Source of the DNA: Dugong dugon
Taxonomy: Eukaryota; Chordata; Mammalia; Sirenia; Dugongidae
Assembly (NCBI GenBank): GCA_030035585.1
Contig: CM057475.1
Span: 5,899,501-5,963,500 of the forward strand
DNA: 64,000 nucleotides
Direction of reading: 5' to 3'
Shown: piece after piece, positions 1-13,636 of the stretch
How positions within the stretch are numbered: position 1 is the first letter of the stretch
How the letters are laid out: each line of letters begins with the position of its first letter
Translations under genes and position numbers: made by a program
Notes under the pieces: model-generated
What the model was told of the DNA's origin: nothing
Database searches by the model: none
The model's input: the letters and a program-made list of their open reading frames with translations, nothing else

Positions 1-729
1 TCCCTGGGACCAGAATGAGGTACGTGGCTGGAACTTCATAGATGGGGAGCCACTCGAAAGGAAGGCTTAGGGATTTACGTATTTCTCTGTACACAAATCT
101 CCCAAGATGAGCAGAAGTACTGGTGCGTGTTTTCTCGCCTTCACCAGAGACCGGCACCTGAGAACAGCTGCCTAGGCGAGGTCTCACCTTGCTCTGGTCA
201 GTCACTGGCAGAGCCGTGCTTAGCCCCTGAACAGTGTAAGCCTGAATTCCTTTCACTGAAAAGCGCCAGCAAGAGTATGCTCATCGCATGCTATCATCCA
301 GCCTTCATGCATGTGCTGTGTCCAGGGATTTAGCATTCCCTCCACAAGGGAGAGTGGGAATTTCAGCACCACCTGGCACACATCCGCACAGCCAAGGGCA
401 GAGCTCCCTGTGCGGTGGCCTGTGCCTGCTCTCCTCAGTGCAGGCTTTGTGTACCAGGCTCACAGTTGGTGTCCCTCTCTACCCTGTTTGAATGACGATG
501 AATGAATAGAAAGGAAGCCACCATCTCATTAAACCAAAATGCAGGAAATGTTTTTTCAGTCTTTCATGGAAAACACTGAATAGATTTGATTTAATTTGCA
601 TGCAATTTTTGTCTGTTCCCAGCACTGCCCTGGCTTCCACATTTCCTCTAGGTAGGGGGTTGGGTTCTGTTGCTCTATACTGCCAGGAACGCAGAGAGGA
701 ACTAGAGAGGGCTTCATAACCACCACCCA
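1..729. other. Unassigned intergenic sequence
   Basis: I see no gene, splice-flanked exon or repeat that I can name in this stretch. The short open frames on both strands have no recognisable domain and are what chance gives at this base composition. Confidence 0.5.
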
Positions 730-870
730 ACACAGAGAAAACAAAAGTCCTCACAACTGGACCAATAAGCCACAACGTGATAAATGGAGAAAATATTAAA
801 GTTGTCAAGGGTTTCATTTTACTTGGATCTGCAATCAACACCCATAGAAGCAGCAGTGAAGAAATCAAAC
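730..870 (+). mobile_element. RTE-type LINE fragment
   Basis: This piece matches the late reverse-transcriptase region of the RTE copies at 12120-12240 and 33710-33840 in this window, including 'cctcacaactggaccaataa' and 'tttcattttacttggatc'. It is cut on both sides. On the right it stops where the L1 5' UTR begins. Confidence 0.8.
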
Positions 871-874
871 AGGA

Positions 875-2486
875 GTTCTGGGAAAATGGCGCTCTAGGCA
901 GAAGCACCATGCCGTCCTCCACAGCAAAGATCCGAAGAACTAAGCCAAACAGAGAATACAACAATCCTGAAACCCTAAAACATCAAATGAAGAGATAAAG
1001 AACTCAGCCAAGCACCAAATGGAGTGATAAAACTGACAGAGAATGGAGAGCGAGGAGAGATTCATGCAGAGGTCCCCTACCAGCTAATGCAGCGCAGATC
1101 TGCCATCTTGGACTCCTATCAGAGACCAGTAAACAGGGGGTACAAGAAACCAGCTTCACAGAGCTTCCAGCAGGAGACAAAACAACTGGTAATTTGTGAT
1201 ATATGCTTTCCCACCCCCCACCCTTCTTCACCCCCACTCGGCCTGCTCTGCTTCCCACGGCCACAGTCTAGTCTGGGAAGCACCGGCTGCTTGGATTCCA
1301 CACACCTGAATGGGCCGGCTCTCTGAGTTCCATTTGTTGGCTGCTGGTGTTGCTTTTTTCCACTTCTTTTGATTTCTTCCTTACCTCTCACCACTTCCCC
1401 CTCCTTTCGCTCAAATGCCTGGCTCCATGCACCATCTTTTCTTCTTCCTGAGGGGCTGTGGAGCTCTGTTCGAGTGTGGAGCTGCTTCCCGGTCTGGGCT
1501 GCCGCGCTGGTGGGATGCCAGGGCTTTTGTTCGTTCATTTGTTTGGAATTGTTTGTTTTCTTCTCCTTTTCTTGAGTTGGGAGCCCTTTCTGGCCAGGCG
1601 GTGCTGCGTGGCAAGGAGACTTCCCCCTCAGCTTGCACAGACTTGCAGAGGGATCCCTGAGAGCATTTCTTTTTTTATTGTTCTTTTTTTCTGTTTTTTG
1701 GGGGGACTTTCTTGTTCTTTTTTTCTTTTAATTTGTTTTGTTTTCTTTTTCCTCTTTTACCCTTTTTGTCTTTCTTCATTGCTCAGTTTCTCATCTCTAT
1801 ACCTTCCTTCTCTTCCTGTTCCCTGAATACTTGGCACTGAATACCTCTATGCCTTCTAGCCAGGCTGTACTGCAACACCTGGGAACAACTTCCCCAGACC
1901 TCATAGCCGAACTGGTAGGATCCCTGGGAGCTTTGCTGTTCTTGTTTCTTTCTAATTTTTGTTTACTCATTCTTTTCCTTTTTTCTTCTTATTCCCCTTT
2001 TTGTTTTTCTCCATTTCATAGTCTCTCATCTCTCCACACCAACCGCAAGCTCCCCTAGCACTTTTTTATTTGTATGTTTTTAGCTTCTGTTCCTCTCTCC
2101 TCTCTCCCATAGCCATCTTAGCTCCACACATGACAATCTCCCCTCTCCATCCTGCTTACCTCCGCTGTGCACTTCACATCACACCACCAAGCAGCACAGG
2201 TACGGCCTACCAGAACCTGCCCTGCACTTATTACCGACCTGCCCTGGTGGCTCTAGTAAGTGCCACAAACAACTCATCCCAGCAACTCCTCTTCAGCTAG
2301 ACCTACCCTGCTGTACCATATCTGAGCGACCGACCCTGTCAATTGGAGAAGGAGGTGAAAAGTATCATACCCACAGATGAGCAAACAACAAAGAACACAC
2401 AGCCAGCCTGCTCAGACATAGCCAAATAAAAAAAAAAAAAAGACAAAATAAATCTACAATCAATAAATGAGAAAAATAACTACTGA
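875..2486 (+). promoter_or_regulatory. L1 5' UTR with pyrimidine-rich stretch
   Basis: This is the presumed internal promoter region of the first L1. Positions 1660-2060 are strongly T/C-rich on the + strand. It shows no similarity by eye to the 5' UTR of the second L1 at 17146, so the two elements belong to subfamilies with unrelated 5' ends. Confidence 0.6.
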
Positions 2487-3507
2487 ATGCCCCGAAGACA
2501 GCAGACAGTATCAAAACATTTACAAAAACAGGACAGGCTGGTTCCAGTAGGAGTCCAAAATAAAACATCAGATGACTTTCCAGTGGAAGAAAAGGCACTA
2601 GAACTACCTGATAGGGAATTCAAACCTCTAATACTCAGAATTATCCAAGAGATGAAGCAAAAAGCAGACAAAAATGAGAAAAAAATAGACAAATTCATGG
2701 AAAAACCAGACAAATTCATGGAGAATACAGACAAAAAATTGAAGAATTCAGGAAAATAAAGCAGAAACAAAATGCCAAAATAAATACACAACTAGACATT
2801 ATACAAAAACAACAACTAAAAGTCCAAAAGATAAACAAGAAGATTTCCGAAATGGACAGTGTCATAGAAGGGCTGAGGAGCAGATTTGAAATGGTGGAAG
2901 ACAGAATCAGTGGAATTGAAGACAAACACTTGGATACAACTCTGTTTGAGGAAAACTCAGAAAAAAGAACAATGGAAAATGAAGAGACCCTGAGAGTTAT
3001 GTGGGATACAATCAAAAGCAAAAATTTGCAAGTGCTTGGAGTTCCAGAACACGGGGAGAAACAGAAAACACAGAGAGGATCATTGAAGAACTGCTGAAAG
3101 AAAACTTCCCCAACAGCATGAAAGATGAAAAGCTGGCCATCCAAGAAGCTCAATGAACCCCGTATAGGGTAGACCCCAAAAGAAAATCACTAAGGCATAT
3201 CATAATCACACTTGCCAAAACCAAAGACAAACAAAGACTCCTGAGAGCAGCTCGTGGAAAGCAAGAAGTCACATACAGAGGACAAACAATAAGACTAAGC
3301 TCAGATTATTCAGCAGAAACCATGCAAGCAAGAAGGCAATGGGATGACATATATAAAACCTTGAAAGAAAAAAACTGCCAGCCAAGAATAATATATCCTG
3401 CAAAACTCTCATTCAAATATGATGATGAAATTAGGACATTTCCAGATAAACAGAAACTAAGGGAATATGTAAAAACCAAACTAAACTTACAAGAATTATT
3501 AAAATGA
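2487..3507 (+). pseudogene. L1 ORF1 (RNA-binding chaperone), broken
   Basis: ORF1 proteins form trimeric RNA-binding particles with L1 RNA. The pieces here are an N-terminal Lys/Glu-rich segment at 2487-2756 containing a short duplicated 'DKFME' motif in the coiled-coil region, a middle segment at 2852-3094 with the RRM-type motif 'NLQVLGVPE', and the C-terminal segment at 3322-3504 ending 'LNLQELLK'. The frame changes between these segments and a stop follows the first, so no intact protein can be made. The start was taken at the 'atgccccgaag' codon, which has a counterpart near 18898 in the second L1. Confidence 0.85.
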
Positions 3508-3989
3508 GTTCTTTTATCTGAGAACAAACAACTTCAGCTGACAGACTGAATCTAGGACGCAAGATCATACCAGCCAGATACCAATCTAGGAAATGAACTC
3601 CCAAGGAGTATCCAAAACCAAAAGAAATACAACAGGGAATCAAAGCAGTTAATCTGTAAATGACAACAACATCAGAACAATAAAAGAGGGAATAAACGGT
3701 GTAGGTATAGAACTTTCTAATGGAGAGGAAGGCAAGGTGATACCAAGTAATAATAGATTGCTTCAAACTTAGAAAGATAAGGGTAAATTTCATGGTAACC
3801 ACAAGAAAACTTAACAAACATACTCATAAAAATAGAGAGGAAAAACATAAAGTCTCAATAAAAACAAAACCTACAAAAACAAAAGAAATGAAAAAAAAAC
3901 CCACAAATAAAAGTAATTCAGCATAGGAAAATAAGAAGAACAAAGAAAATGTCAGCACCACACACACACACAAAAAAAGGGACTTTAAA

Positions 3990-6900
3990 ATGACAGCAAC
4001 AAACTCACATCTATCAATAATTACGCTGAATGTAAATGGCCTCAATGCACCCATAAAGAGACGGAGAGTGGCAGAATGGATAAAAAAACAGGATCCATCA
4101 TATGCTGTCTAGAAGAGACACACCTTAGGAACAAAGATGTGAATTTATTAAAAGTCAAAGGTTGGAAAAAAATATATCAAGCTAACAACTACCAAAAAAG
4201 AGCAGGAGTGGCGATTCTAATCTCAGACAAAACAGACTTTAAAACAAAATCCACCATAAAAGACAAAGAAGGACACTATATAATGATTAAGGGGACGATA
4301 CATCATGAAGACATAACCATAATAAACATCTACGCACCCAATGTCAGGGCTGCAAAATATGTAAAACAAACTCTAACAACAGTGAAAAGAGAAATTGACA
4401 GTTCCACAATAGTAGAAGACTTCAACACACCACTCTCAGTAAAGGACAGAACAACTAAGAAGAAACTCAGCAAAGATACAGAAGACCTAAACAGCACAAG
4501 CAGCCAACTGGACCTCATAGAAATATATAGAACACTCCATCCAACCACTGCAAAGTACACATTCTTTTCCAATGCACATGGAATGTTCTCCAGAATAGAC
4601 CACATCTTAGGCCACAGAGCAATCCTCAACAAGATCCAAAACGTTGAGATAATTCACAGTATCTTCTCTGACCACAATGCCATCAAGGTAGAAATTAACA
4701 CTAGAAAGAGCAAGGAAAAAATATCAGCTACATGGAAACTGAATAATACCCTGCTTACACATCAGTGGGTAATAGAAGAAATCAGAGATGGAATAAAAAA
4801 ATTCCTAGAATGAAATGAGAATGAAAACACATCATACCAAAACCTTTGGGACACGGCAAAGGTAGTCCTCAGAGGACAATTTATAGCAATAGATGCACAT
4901 ATCAAAAAAGAAGAAAGGGACAAAATCAAAACATTAACTACAGAACTCAAACAAATAGAAATAGAACAGCAAAAAAAGCCCACAACCACCGGAAGAAAGG
5001 AAATAGTAAAGATCAGAGCAGAAATAAATGAAATAGAGAACAGAAAAAGAATAGAAAGAATCAACAAAACCAAAAGTTGGTTCTTTGAAAGAATCAACCA
5101 AATCAACAAACCACTGGACAGACTGACAAAAGAAAAACAGCAGAGAACACAAATAACCCAAATAAGAAATGAAATGGGGGACATTACAACAGACCCAACT
5201 GAAATAAAAAAGATTATAACAGAATATTATGAAAAACTCTACTCCAACAAATTTGAAAACCTAGAAGAAATGGATAAATTTCTAGAAACATACGGCCTAC
5301 CCAAACTACAACAAAATGATGTTGAAAATCTGAACAGACCCATAACAGGAGAAGAGATTGAAAAGGTAATTTAAAAAACTCCCAACCAAAAAAAGCCCTG
5401 GCCCAGATGGCTTCACTGGAGAATTCTACAAAACATTTACAGAAGAGCTTGTACCAGTTCTACTCAAGCTATTTCAGAGCATAGAAGAAGAAGCAACACT
5501 TCCAAATTCATTCTATGAAGCCAGCATAATGCTGATACCAAAACCAGGCAAAGACATCACAAAAAAAGAAAATTACAGACCAATATCTCTCATGAATATA
5601 GATGCAAAAACTCTGTACAAAATTCTAGCCAATAGAATTCAGCATCATATCAAAGAAATAATACACCACGACCAAGTAGGATTCATACCAGGTATGCAAG
5701 GATGGTTTAACATTAGAAAATCCATCAACGTAATACACCACATAAATAAAAGGAAAGAAAAGAATCACATGATCATCTCAATTGATGCAGAAAAGGCATT
5801 TGACAAAGTCCAACCCCCATTCCTGATAAAAGCTCTCAATAAAATAGGTATAGAAGGGAAATTTCTCAACCTAATAAAGTGCATCTATGCAAAACCAACA
5901 GCCAACATCATTCTTAATGGAGAGAGGCTGAAAACATTCCCCTTGAAAACAGGAACAAGACAAGGATGCCCTTTATCACCACTCCTATTTAATTTAACAT
6001 TGTGCTAGAAATCCTAGCTAGAGCAATAAGGCAAGAAAAAGAAATAAAGGGCTTCCAAATTGGTAATGAAGAAGTTAAACTCTCCCTGTTTGCAGATGAT
6101 ATGATACTATACATAGAAAACCCTAAAGACTCCACGAGAAATCTACTGGAACTAATAGAAAGATTCAGCAGAGTAGCAGGATACAAGATAAACATTCAAA
6201 AATCAGTTGGATTCCTATACACCAGTAAGGAGAACAATGAAAAGGAAATCAGGAAATCAATACCATTTTCAATAGCCCCTAAAAAGATAAAATACTTAGG
6301 AATAAATCTAACCAGGGATGTAAAAGGCATATACAGAGAAAACTATAAAACACTACTGCATGAAACCCAAAGGGATCTACATAAATGGAAAAACGTACCA
6401 TGCTCATGGATAGGCAGACTCAATATTGTGAAAATGATGATTCTACCCAAAGCAATTTACAAATACAATGCAATCCCGATCCAAATACCAGCAACATTCT
6501 TCAAAGAGATGGAAAAACTAATCATTAATTTTATACGGAAAGGGAAGAAGCCCCGAATAAGTAAAGCACTACTGAAGAAGAAGAATAAAGTTGGAGGACA
6601 CACACTACCTGACTTGAGAACCTACTATACAGCTACAGTAGTCAAAACAGCCTGGTACTGGTACAATGACAGATACATTGACCAATGGAACAGAATTGAG
6701 AACCCAGATGTAAATCCATCCACCTACAGTCACCTGATCTTCGACAAGGGCCCAAAGTCCATCAAATGGGGAAAAGACAGTCTTTTTAACAAATGGTGCT
6801 GGCAAAACTGGATATCCATTTGTAGAAAAATGAAACAGGACCCATACCTCACACCGTATACAAAAACTACTTCAAAATGGATCAAAGACCTGAATATAAA

Positions 6901-7816
6901 GCCTAAAACTATAAAGTTCATAGAAGATAAAATAGGACCAACACTTCAGGCCTTAATACATGGCATTAACAGGATACAAACCATAACCATAAATGCACAA
7001 AACCCAACAGATAAGCTAGATAACTGGGATCTTCTAAGAATCAAACACCTATGCTCTTCAAAAGACTTCACCAAAAGGGTCAAAAGAGAACCTACAGACT
7101 GGGAAAAAAATTTTGGACAGTACAAGTCAGACAAAGGTCTAATCTCCATAATCTACAAGAAAATCCAACACCTCTACAACAAAAAGACAAATAATCCTAT
7201 CAAAAAATGGGCAAAGGAAATGAACAGACCCTTCACCAAAGAGGACATTCAAATGGCCAACAGACACATGAGGAAATGCTCGCGATCACTAGCCATTAGA
7301 GAAATGCAAATTAAAATCACAATGAGATACCATCTCACCCCGGCATTACTGGCACGAATCAAAAACACTGGGAATAACAAATGTCGGAGGGGCTGCGGGG
7401 AGATGGGAACTCTTATGCACTGCTGGTGGGAATGCAAAATGATACAACCATTTTGGAAAATGATATGGCGTTTCCTCAGAAAGCTAGAAATAGACATATC
7501 ATTGGATCCAGCAATCCCACTCCTATGAATATATCCTAGAGAAATAAGAGTCGTCACTCGAATAGATATATGCACACCTATGTTCATGGCAGCATTGTTC
7601 ACAATAGCAAAATGATGGAAACAACGTAGGTGCCCATCAACAGATGAATGGATAAACAAACTATGGTACATACACACAATGGAGTACTGTGCAATGAGAA
7701 AGAACAACAATGAATCTGTGAACCATCTCATAACATGGAAGAAACTGGAGGACATTATGCTGAGTGAAATAAGTCAATCACAAAAGGACAAATATTGTAT
7801 GCGACCTCTATTGTAA
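3990..7816 (+). pseudogene. L1 ORF2 (endonuclease/reverse transcriptase), broken
   Basis: ORF2 nicks target DNA and reverse-transcribes L1 RNA. The frame opens at the ATG at 3990 with 'LTLNVNGLN'-type endonuclease sequence and hits a stop after about 40 codons. It resumes in another frame from 4076, with 'EETHL' and 'SDHN' endonuclease motifs. The usual GDFN motif reads 'EDFN', which would damage the endonuclease. Stops or frame changes follow near 4811, 5374 and 6000. The polymerase part carries '[11 protein letters not shown]' at about 5960 and the catalytic 'FADD' at about 6090. The C-terminal cysteine-rich segment lies near 7380-7440. A further stop at 7526 precedes homology that continues to the TAA at 7814. 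It is a dead copy. Confidence 0.92.
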
Positions 7817-8968
7817 AAACCCATGAAAAAGTTCACACGCAAAATGTAACAATCTTTGTTGGTTACCAGAGATGGGGGGGAGAATACTAAATAGACAATA
7901 GATAAGTGGTATCTTGGGTTAAAGGTGAGATAGTGCACAGTACAGGGGAAACTAACACAACCTGTACAAGGAAAGGTCATGGAAGCCCCATAGACACATC
8001 CAAACTCCCCGAGGGACTGAATTGCTGGGCGGAGGGTTCTGGAGACCATGGTCTCGGGGAACTTCTAGCTCAGTTGGCATGACACTACTTATAAAGACAA
8101 TGCTCTACATTCTACCTTGGTGAGTAGTGTCTGGGGTCTTAAAAGCCTGTGAGCAGCCATCTAAGATATTCCACTGGTCTCATCCCTTCGGGAGCAAGGG
8201 AGAATGAAGAGAACAGGATACAAGGAAAAGATTATTCCAAAGGACTAATTGTCCACAGCTACCAAGGCCTCCACGGGACTGAGTCCAGTACAGCTAGATG
8301 GTGCCTGGCTACCACCACTGACTGCTCTGACCAGGATCACAACAGAGGGTTCTGGACAGAGCTGGAGAAGGATGTAGAGCATAATTCTAACTCACAAAAA
8401 TAAAAAAGACCAGATTTACTGGCCTAAAGGAGACTGGAGAAACCTCAAGAGTATGGCCCCCAGACACCCTTTTAGGTCAGTGGTGAAGTTACCTCCGAGG
8501 TTCACTGTTCAGCCTGGGAGTGGACAGCCCCCTAAAACCAAATGGGCCTAATGAGGTACAGGAGTCCAGTGACAAGGGCCCGAAGGCAGAAGGGGAGACG
8601 GAAGCTGGTGATAGGGAACACAAGGTTGAGTAAGGATGTGTTGTGTGATTGTTAACCATTGTCATAGGGCAACATGTGTAGTAACTGTTAAATGGGAAAC
8701 TATTTTGTTCTGTAAGCCTTCATCTTAAGTGAGAATAGCAGCACAATTGGAATAGCGTAGTCAATGTCACTGAACTGTGCTTGTAGAAATTTTTGGAATG
8801 GTGTATCTTTGGCTATGTGTATTTTCACCAAGAAAAAGGTTGAGAAGTTAGAGGGTTGACATGTTGTGGGGTTGTTAACCAATGTCATAAAACAATAAGT
8901 GTACTACTGTTTCATGAGAAACTATTTGTTCTGTAAGCCTTCACCTGAAGTACAATAAAAAAAAAAAA

Positions 8969-10110
8969 TAGTAATCTTTGTTGGTTACAAAGGATGGTAA
9001 GGGTGGAGGGGAAATACTAAACAGACAATAGATAAGTGGTAACTTTGGTGAAGGGTGAGACAGTACACAATACAGGGGAAAGTAGCACAACTTGTACAAG
9101 AAAAGGTTATGGAAGGTCCATAGACACACCCAAACTCCCTGAGGGTCTGAATTATTGGGTGGAGGGCTGTGGGGACCATAGTCTCGGAGAACATCTAGCT
9201 CAGTTGGCATAACACAGTTTATAAAGACAATGTTCTACATTCTACTTTGGTGAGTAGTGTCTGGAGTCTTAAAAGCCTGTGAGCGGCCATCTAAGATACT
9301 CCACTGGTCTCACCCCTTCAGGAGCAAGGGAGAATGAAGAGAACAGAATAGAAGGAAAAGATTAGTCCAAAGGACTAACGGACCACAGCTACCAAGGCCT
9401 CCACCAGACTGAGTCCAGTACAGCTAGATGGTGCCCAGCTACCACCACCGACTGCTCTTTCCGGGACCACAACAGAAGGTTCTGAACAGAGCTGGAGAAG
9501 GATGTAGAACAAAATTCTAACACACAAAAAAAGACCAGACTTACTGGCCTGACAGAGACTGGAGAAACCCCGAGAGTATGGCCCCAGGACACCCTTTTAG
9601 CTCAGTGGTGAAGTCACTCCTGAGGTTCACCATTCAGCCGGGGATTGGACAGCCCCATAAAAGAAAATGGGACTAATGAGGCACAGCAATCCAGGGACAA
9701 GGACTAGAAGGCAGAAGGGGATGGGAAAGCTGGTGATAGGGAACCCAAGTTTGAGTAAGGACAGTGCTGACATGTAGTGGTATTCTTAACCATTGTCATA
9801 GGGCGATGTGTGTACTGTTTAATGAGAAACTATTTTGTTCTGTAAAGCTTCATCTACAGTGAGCATAGCAGCACAACTGGAAGAACATAATCGAAGTAAC
9901 TGAGTTGTACATGTGGAAATTTTTGAAATGGTGTATCTTTGGCTGCGTATATTTTCACCAAAAAATAAGGTCCCCCAAGGTCAAGAAGGCAGCGTGTTGA
10001 CATGTTTTGGGGTTGTTAATCAATATCATAAAACGGTATGTGTACAGTTTAATGAGAAAATATTTGTTCTGTAAACCGTCACCTAAAGTACAATTCAATA
10101 AAGAGAAAAA
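8969..10110 (+). mobile_element. Second L1 3' UTR, head-to-tail with the first
   Basis: This segment repeats the L1 3' UTR of 7847-8968, with roughly 10% differences by eye, and ends in 'caataaagagaaaaaaaa'. It carries no ORF2 sequence, so it is either a severely 5'-truncated L1 inserted in the A-tail of the preceding copy or part of a tandem transcript. Confidence 0.85.
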
Positions 10111-11724
10111 AAATCTATTTCACTTAATTCTCCACTTGTTTGATTTCTCTCCTCTGCTGGAGAGAGACCTCTTGAGAAGAGGACTTGTGTCTCCCTCACC
10201 GTTGCTTCTTTTCCAGGATTTAGCACAGCATCTTTAAAGGAATTAGTGATCGACAAATTCTTTTTGATTTGCTATTACTAATGTCTCAAGGAGTGAAATG
10301 GATCCATAAATTTAAGTTTATGTGAAATACTCATTCATCTGTAAAACACAGTCATGAAAACTGTGTTCCAGGAAAACTAAAAACCAAATATCTGTGAACA
10401 GATTATTTTTAAGTGCATTTGGGATCTGGAGATTTAACATGTATGGTGAAGCTTTTAAAAAGTGAAGCTTTTTAAAGTAAACAATAACTATTATTTATGA
10501 TTATACATAATTTAGCAATGACTATTAAATTAATCTGTTTTATGTATGTGGATTTTTTCTGTTTTTTGTGGATTTTCTAAAGGGTAGGAAACTTTCAGCA
10601 AAGACCCTGCTCCTAGAGACTTGTGAATGGCAATGCAGTGCACTCTAGCAGTTGGGAGTGGTGGGCTGAAGTCAGCAACAAGGTTGACCTCCACTTGAAT
10701 CCCAGCCTGGCTACAACCATCCTCACTGATTGAGCCCCCGGCATCTCCTTTAAGAATAGGATTAGAGATGAGTGTTGTGAAGCTCTCATCTCAATGCTAC
10801 CTTGAGTGCTAGTGCCTGCCAGCTGTGGTGATGGCGTGCTGTCCAGAGTCTCCCTCCTTTTTTTTTTTTTTTTGACACTTCTATGCATTGCAGCATGATT
10901 TACTTCTTAATTCTAATGCTCTGCCCTTTTCTTCTCACACGCTTTTCTCCCCAGTCAACATTCCCAAAGGCTCAATAAGATGAAGGTAAATAAGGATTTT
11001 TGCTATAATAACAAACCTTCAGATGTCTGAAATACTTTATCTCTAAAAATGAGAGCTCCCTGAATTACCTAGTCAGTTCTCACATGCTATATTTGATGTG
11101 CCATATTATTCCACACACGTAGAACCACTTAAGAAATCAATAACCATTTTAATAGCTGAAGAGAATAAATGCTCTGCCATTTTTAAAAGTCCTGTGGCTT
11201 CCTCTTGCTCATCCTTGAGAGGATCCAGCCAGTTGGAAGACAAAAGAAAGTTTGGACCTAAGAGGGGATGGTAAATCACACCCAGACCCTGGTTCTGGCA
11301 ACAGTTCAACACCCAATTGATCCAGGTATCGATCAACAGTCTTGACCGGAACCTGACTTTTGAGTCTTGAGTTAGAACTATGTTTCAGCTAAAGCGAGGC
11401 AAGAGTTCTATATCTGCTTTAGCTTTTTATGAGACTGTTTAAAAAATTAAACAGTTGCTTCTTCACCTACAAGAAAAATTAATTTCCAGTCCCTTGGGGC
11501 TGTGCTCTGTTTCAATACTGTTTAGAGGGATTGATAATTTCCTTGCCCTTATCACCTTCAGGGAAAAAAAAATGTCCTTAGATGGAAAATGTTTTTCTTG
11601 TTTTTAATGTTCCCTTTCAAATTTATGCTCTGTGAGCAAATCTTGAGGGCACTCGTTTTTTCCTAATCTTTTGGCCACTGAAAACATATTTCCACTGTGA
11701 ACCAGCAGATAATACCATAAAGAT
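10111..11724. other. Mostly unassigned intergenic sequence
   Basis: No gene is seen. Positions about 10620-10720 weakly resemble a MIR SINE ('agcagttgggagtggtgggctgaagtc', then a 'tgaatcccagcctggctac' body). A T-tract lies at 10858-10873. The rest I cannot assign. Confidence 0.4.
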
Positions 11725-12795
11725 GTTTACCTGTGTTTTATTGACTATGCAAAGGCATTTGACTGTGTGGATCATAACAAATTATGGATAACATCACAAA
11801 GAATGGGAATTCTAGAGCACTTAATTGAGCTCATGTGGAACCTGTACATAGACCAAGAGGCAGTTGTTTGAATCAAACAGGAAAGGTGTGCATCAGGATT
11901 GTATCATTTCACCATACTTATTCAGTCTGTATGCTGAGCAAATAATCTGAGAAGCAGGACTATATGAAGAAGAACATGGCATCAGGATTGGAGGAAGACT
12001 CATTAACAAGCTGTGATATGCAGATAACACAATTTTGTTGAAAGTGAAGAGGACTTGAAGCACTTACTGATAAAGATCAAAGACTACAGCCTTCAGTACG
12101 GATTGCGCCTCAACATAAAGAAAACAAAAATCCTCCTAACTGAACTAATAAGCAACATTATGATAAACAGAGAAAAGACTTAAGTTGTCCAGGATTTCAC
12201 TTTACTTAGATCCACAACCAGCGCCCATGGAAGTCAAGAAATCACATGATGTATTGCATTGGGAAAATCTGCTGCAAAAGATCTCTTTAAAGTGTGAAAA
12301 AGCAAAGATGTCCTTTTGAGGACTAAGGTGCACCTGACCCAAGCCATGATATTTTTTATCCCCTCATATGCATGTGAAAGTTGGACAATGAATAAGACAG
12401 ACCAAAGTAGAATTGACGCCTTTGAATTATGGTGCTGGTGAAGAATATTGAATATACCATGAACTGCCAGAAGAACGAAAAAATCTGTCTTGGAAGAAGT
12501 ACAGCCAGAATGCTCCTTAGACATGAGGATGGCGGGACTGTGTCTTATGTATTTTGGACATGTTATCAAGAGGGACCAGTCCCTGGAGAAGGACATCATG
12601 CTTGGTAAAGTAGAGGGTCAGCGAAAAAGAGAAAGACCATCAACAAGATGGATTGACACAGTGGCTGCAACAATGGGCTCAAGCATAACAATGCTTGTGA
12701 GGATGGCGAAGGACTGGGCAGTGTTTCATTCTGTTGTACACAGGGTCGCCATGAGTCAGAGCCAACTTGATGGTACCTAACAACAACAATGACAA
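11725..12795 (+). mobile_element. RTE-type LINE, 5'-truncated
   Basis: The copy starts inside the reverse transcriptase with 'ttattgactatgcaaaggca' (the FxDYAKAF motif) and runs to the RTE 3' end 'gggtcgccatgagtcagagc' followed by 'ctaacaacaacaa'. Frameshifts and stops interrupt the frame. The 3' end is shared with the SINEs in this window. Confidence 0.9.
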
Positions 12796-13636
12796 TTTGT
12801 GGGTTTTTTTAAATGGCAACCCTAGGAAACAAAGACAGGTAGCATTCACACGTCTAGTCCAGGCCTTTTTAACAGTAACTGACTGATGCCTGGCTGCAGG
12901 CTTAGCTCACTCCTGTGGAGAAGGATGTGTTGGGCTCTGACCCAGGGACTTCAGTGTCTAGTTCATTAGGCCCAGCCTCCCTCTTTGGGTGTTTTTCCGT
13001 GATGACTCATGCATCTTGTAAATTGGTTTTAGTGTTCAGACGCAGCCAAGCTGCAGTATTCTCAGAAATAGGAAGAAAACCACAATTCATCAAAGCAAAA
13101 GCCATCATATATCTTCCACCCATTCATAGCAGAAGTGACCAGATCTTAATGATAAAAAATAGTATCTTATAAGACTATTGCACACCTTTATCCCATTCCT
13201 TGGGCAAATACTTCACGTTGAGTTGTTGCACCCCAAAATTTACACAGTAGAGATTGTGAAGTGACCAAGTAGACTCAGTGACAGATCGGAGGTTTAGATT
13301 TAATCCTTCAGTTATCTCCCTTGTTGTGACTTTTCTCCTGTGATAAAGCATTAAGGCCATGATCAGCTGTGGAACAGTGGGCTTCCTGCAGGTAGAGGGG
13401 ATGAGTTCAACATCTCTACCTGGTGGAATATCATATTTCTATCTTTTCCTTCCCCCAAGGTGCTCCCTTGTCCCTCCCTGACCCATCCTCCTCTGTGAGA
13501 CAACAGGATAAAGAAACCCAGGGAGCTGTCTCCTACAGAAAGCTTAGCTGCCCTCTATGACACAGTTGCTATTTTGTTGTTTTACTGTTTTCTCTTACAT
13601 GACCTTTGCACAAAAAAGTGAAATTTACACAAATGA
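12796..13636. other. Unassigned intergenic sequence
   Basis: I see no gene or repeat I can name. The short ORFs here have no recognisable domain. Confidence 0.4.

Larger units (their letters stand above)
875..8968 (+). mobile_element. Near full-length L1 LINE (copy A), inactive
   Basis: The element runs from a 5' UTR beginning with a 'gggaaaatggcg' start motif to an A-rich tail at 8956-8968. It holds a 1.6 kb 5' UTR, an ORF1 region from 2487, a spacer, an ORF2 region from 3990 to 7816 and a 3' UTR. Several frameshifts and stops break both reading frames, so it cannot make full-length proteins. A second L1 3' UTR follows head-to-tail at 8969-10110. Confidence 0.92.
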
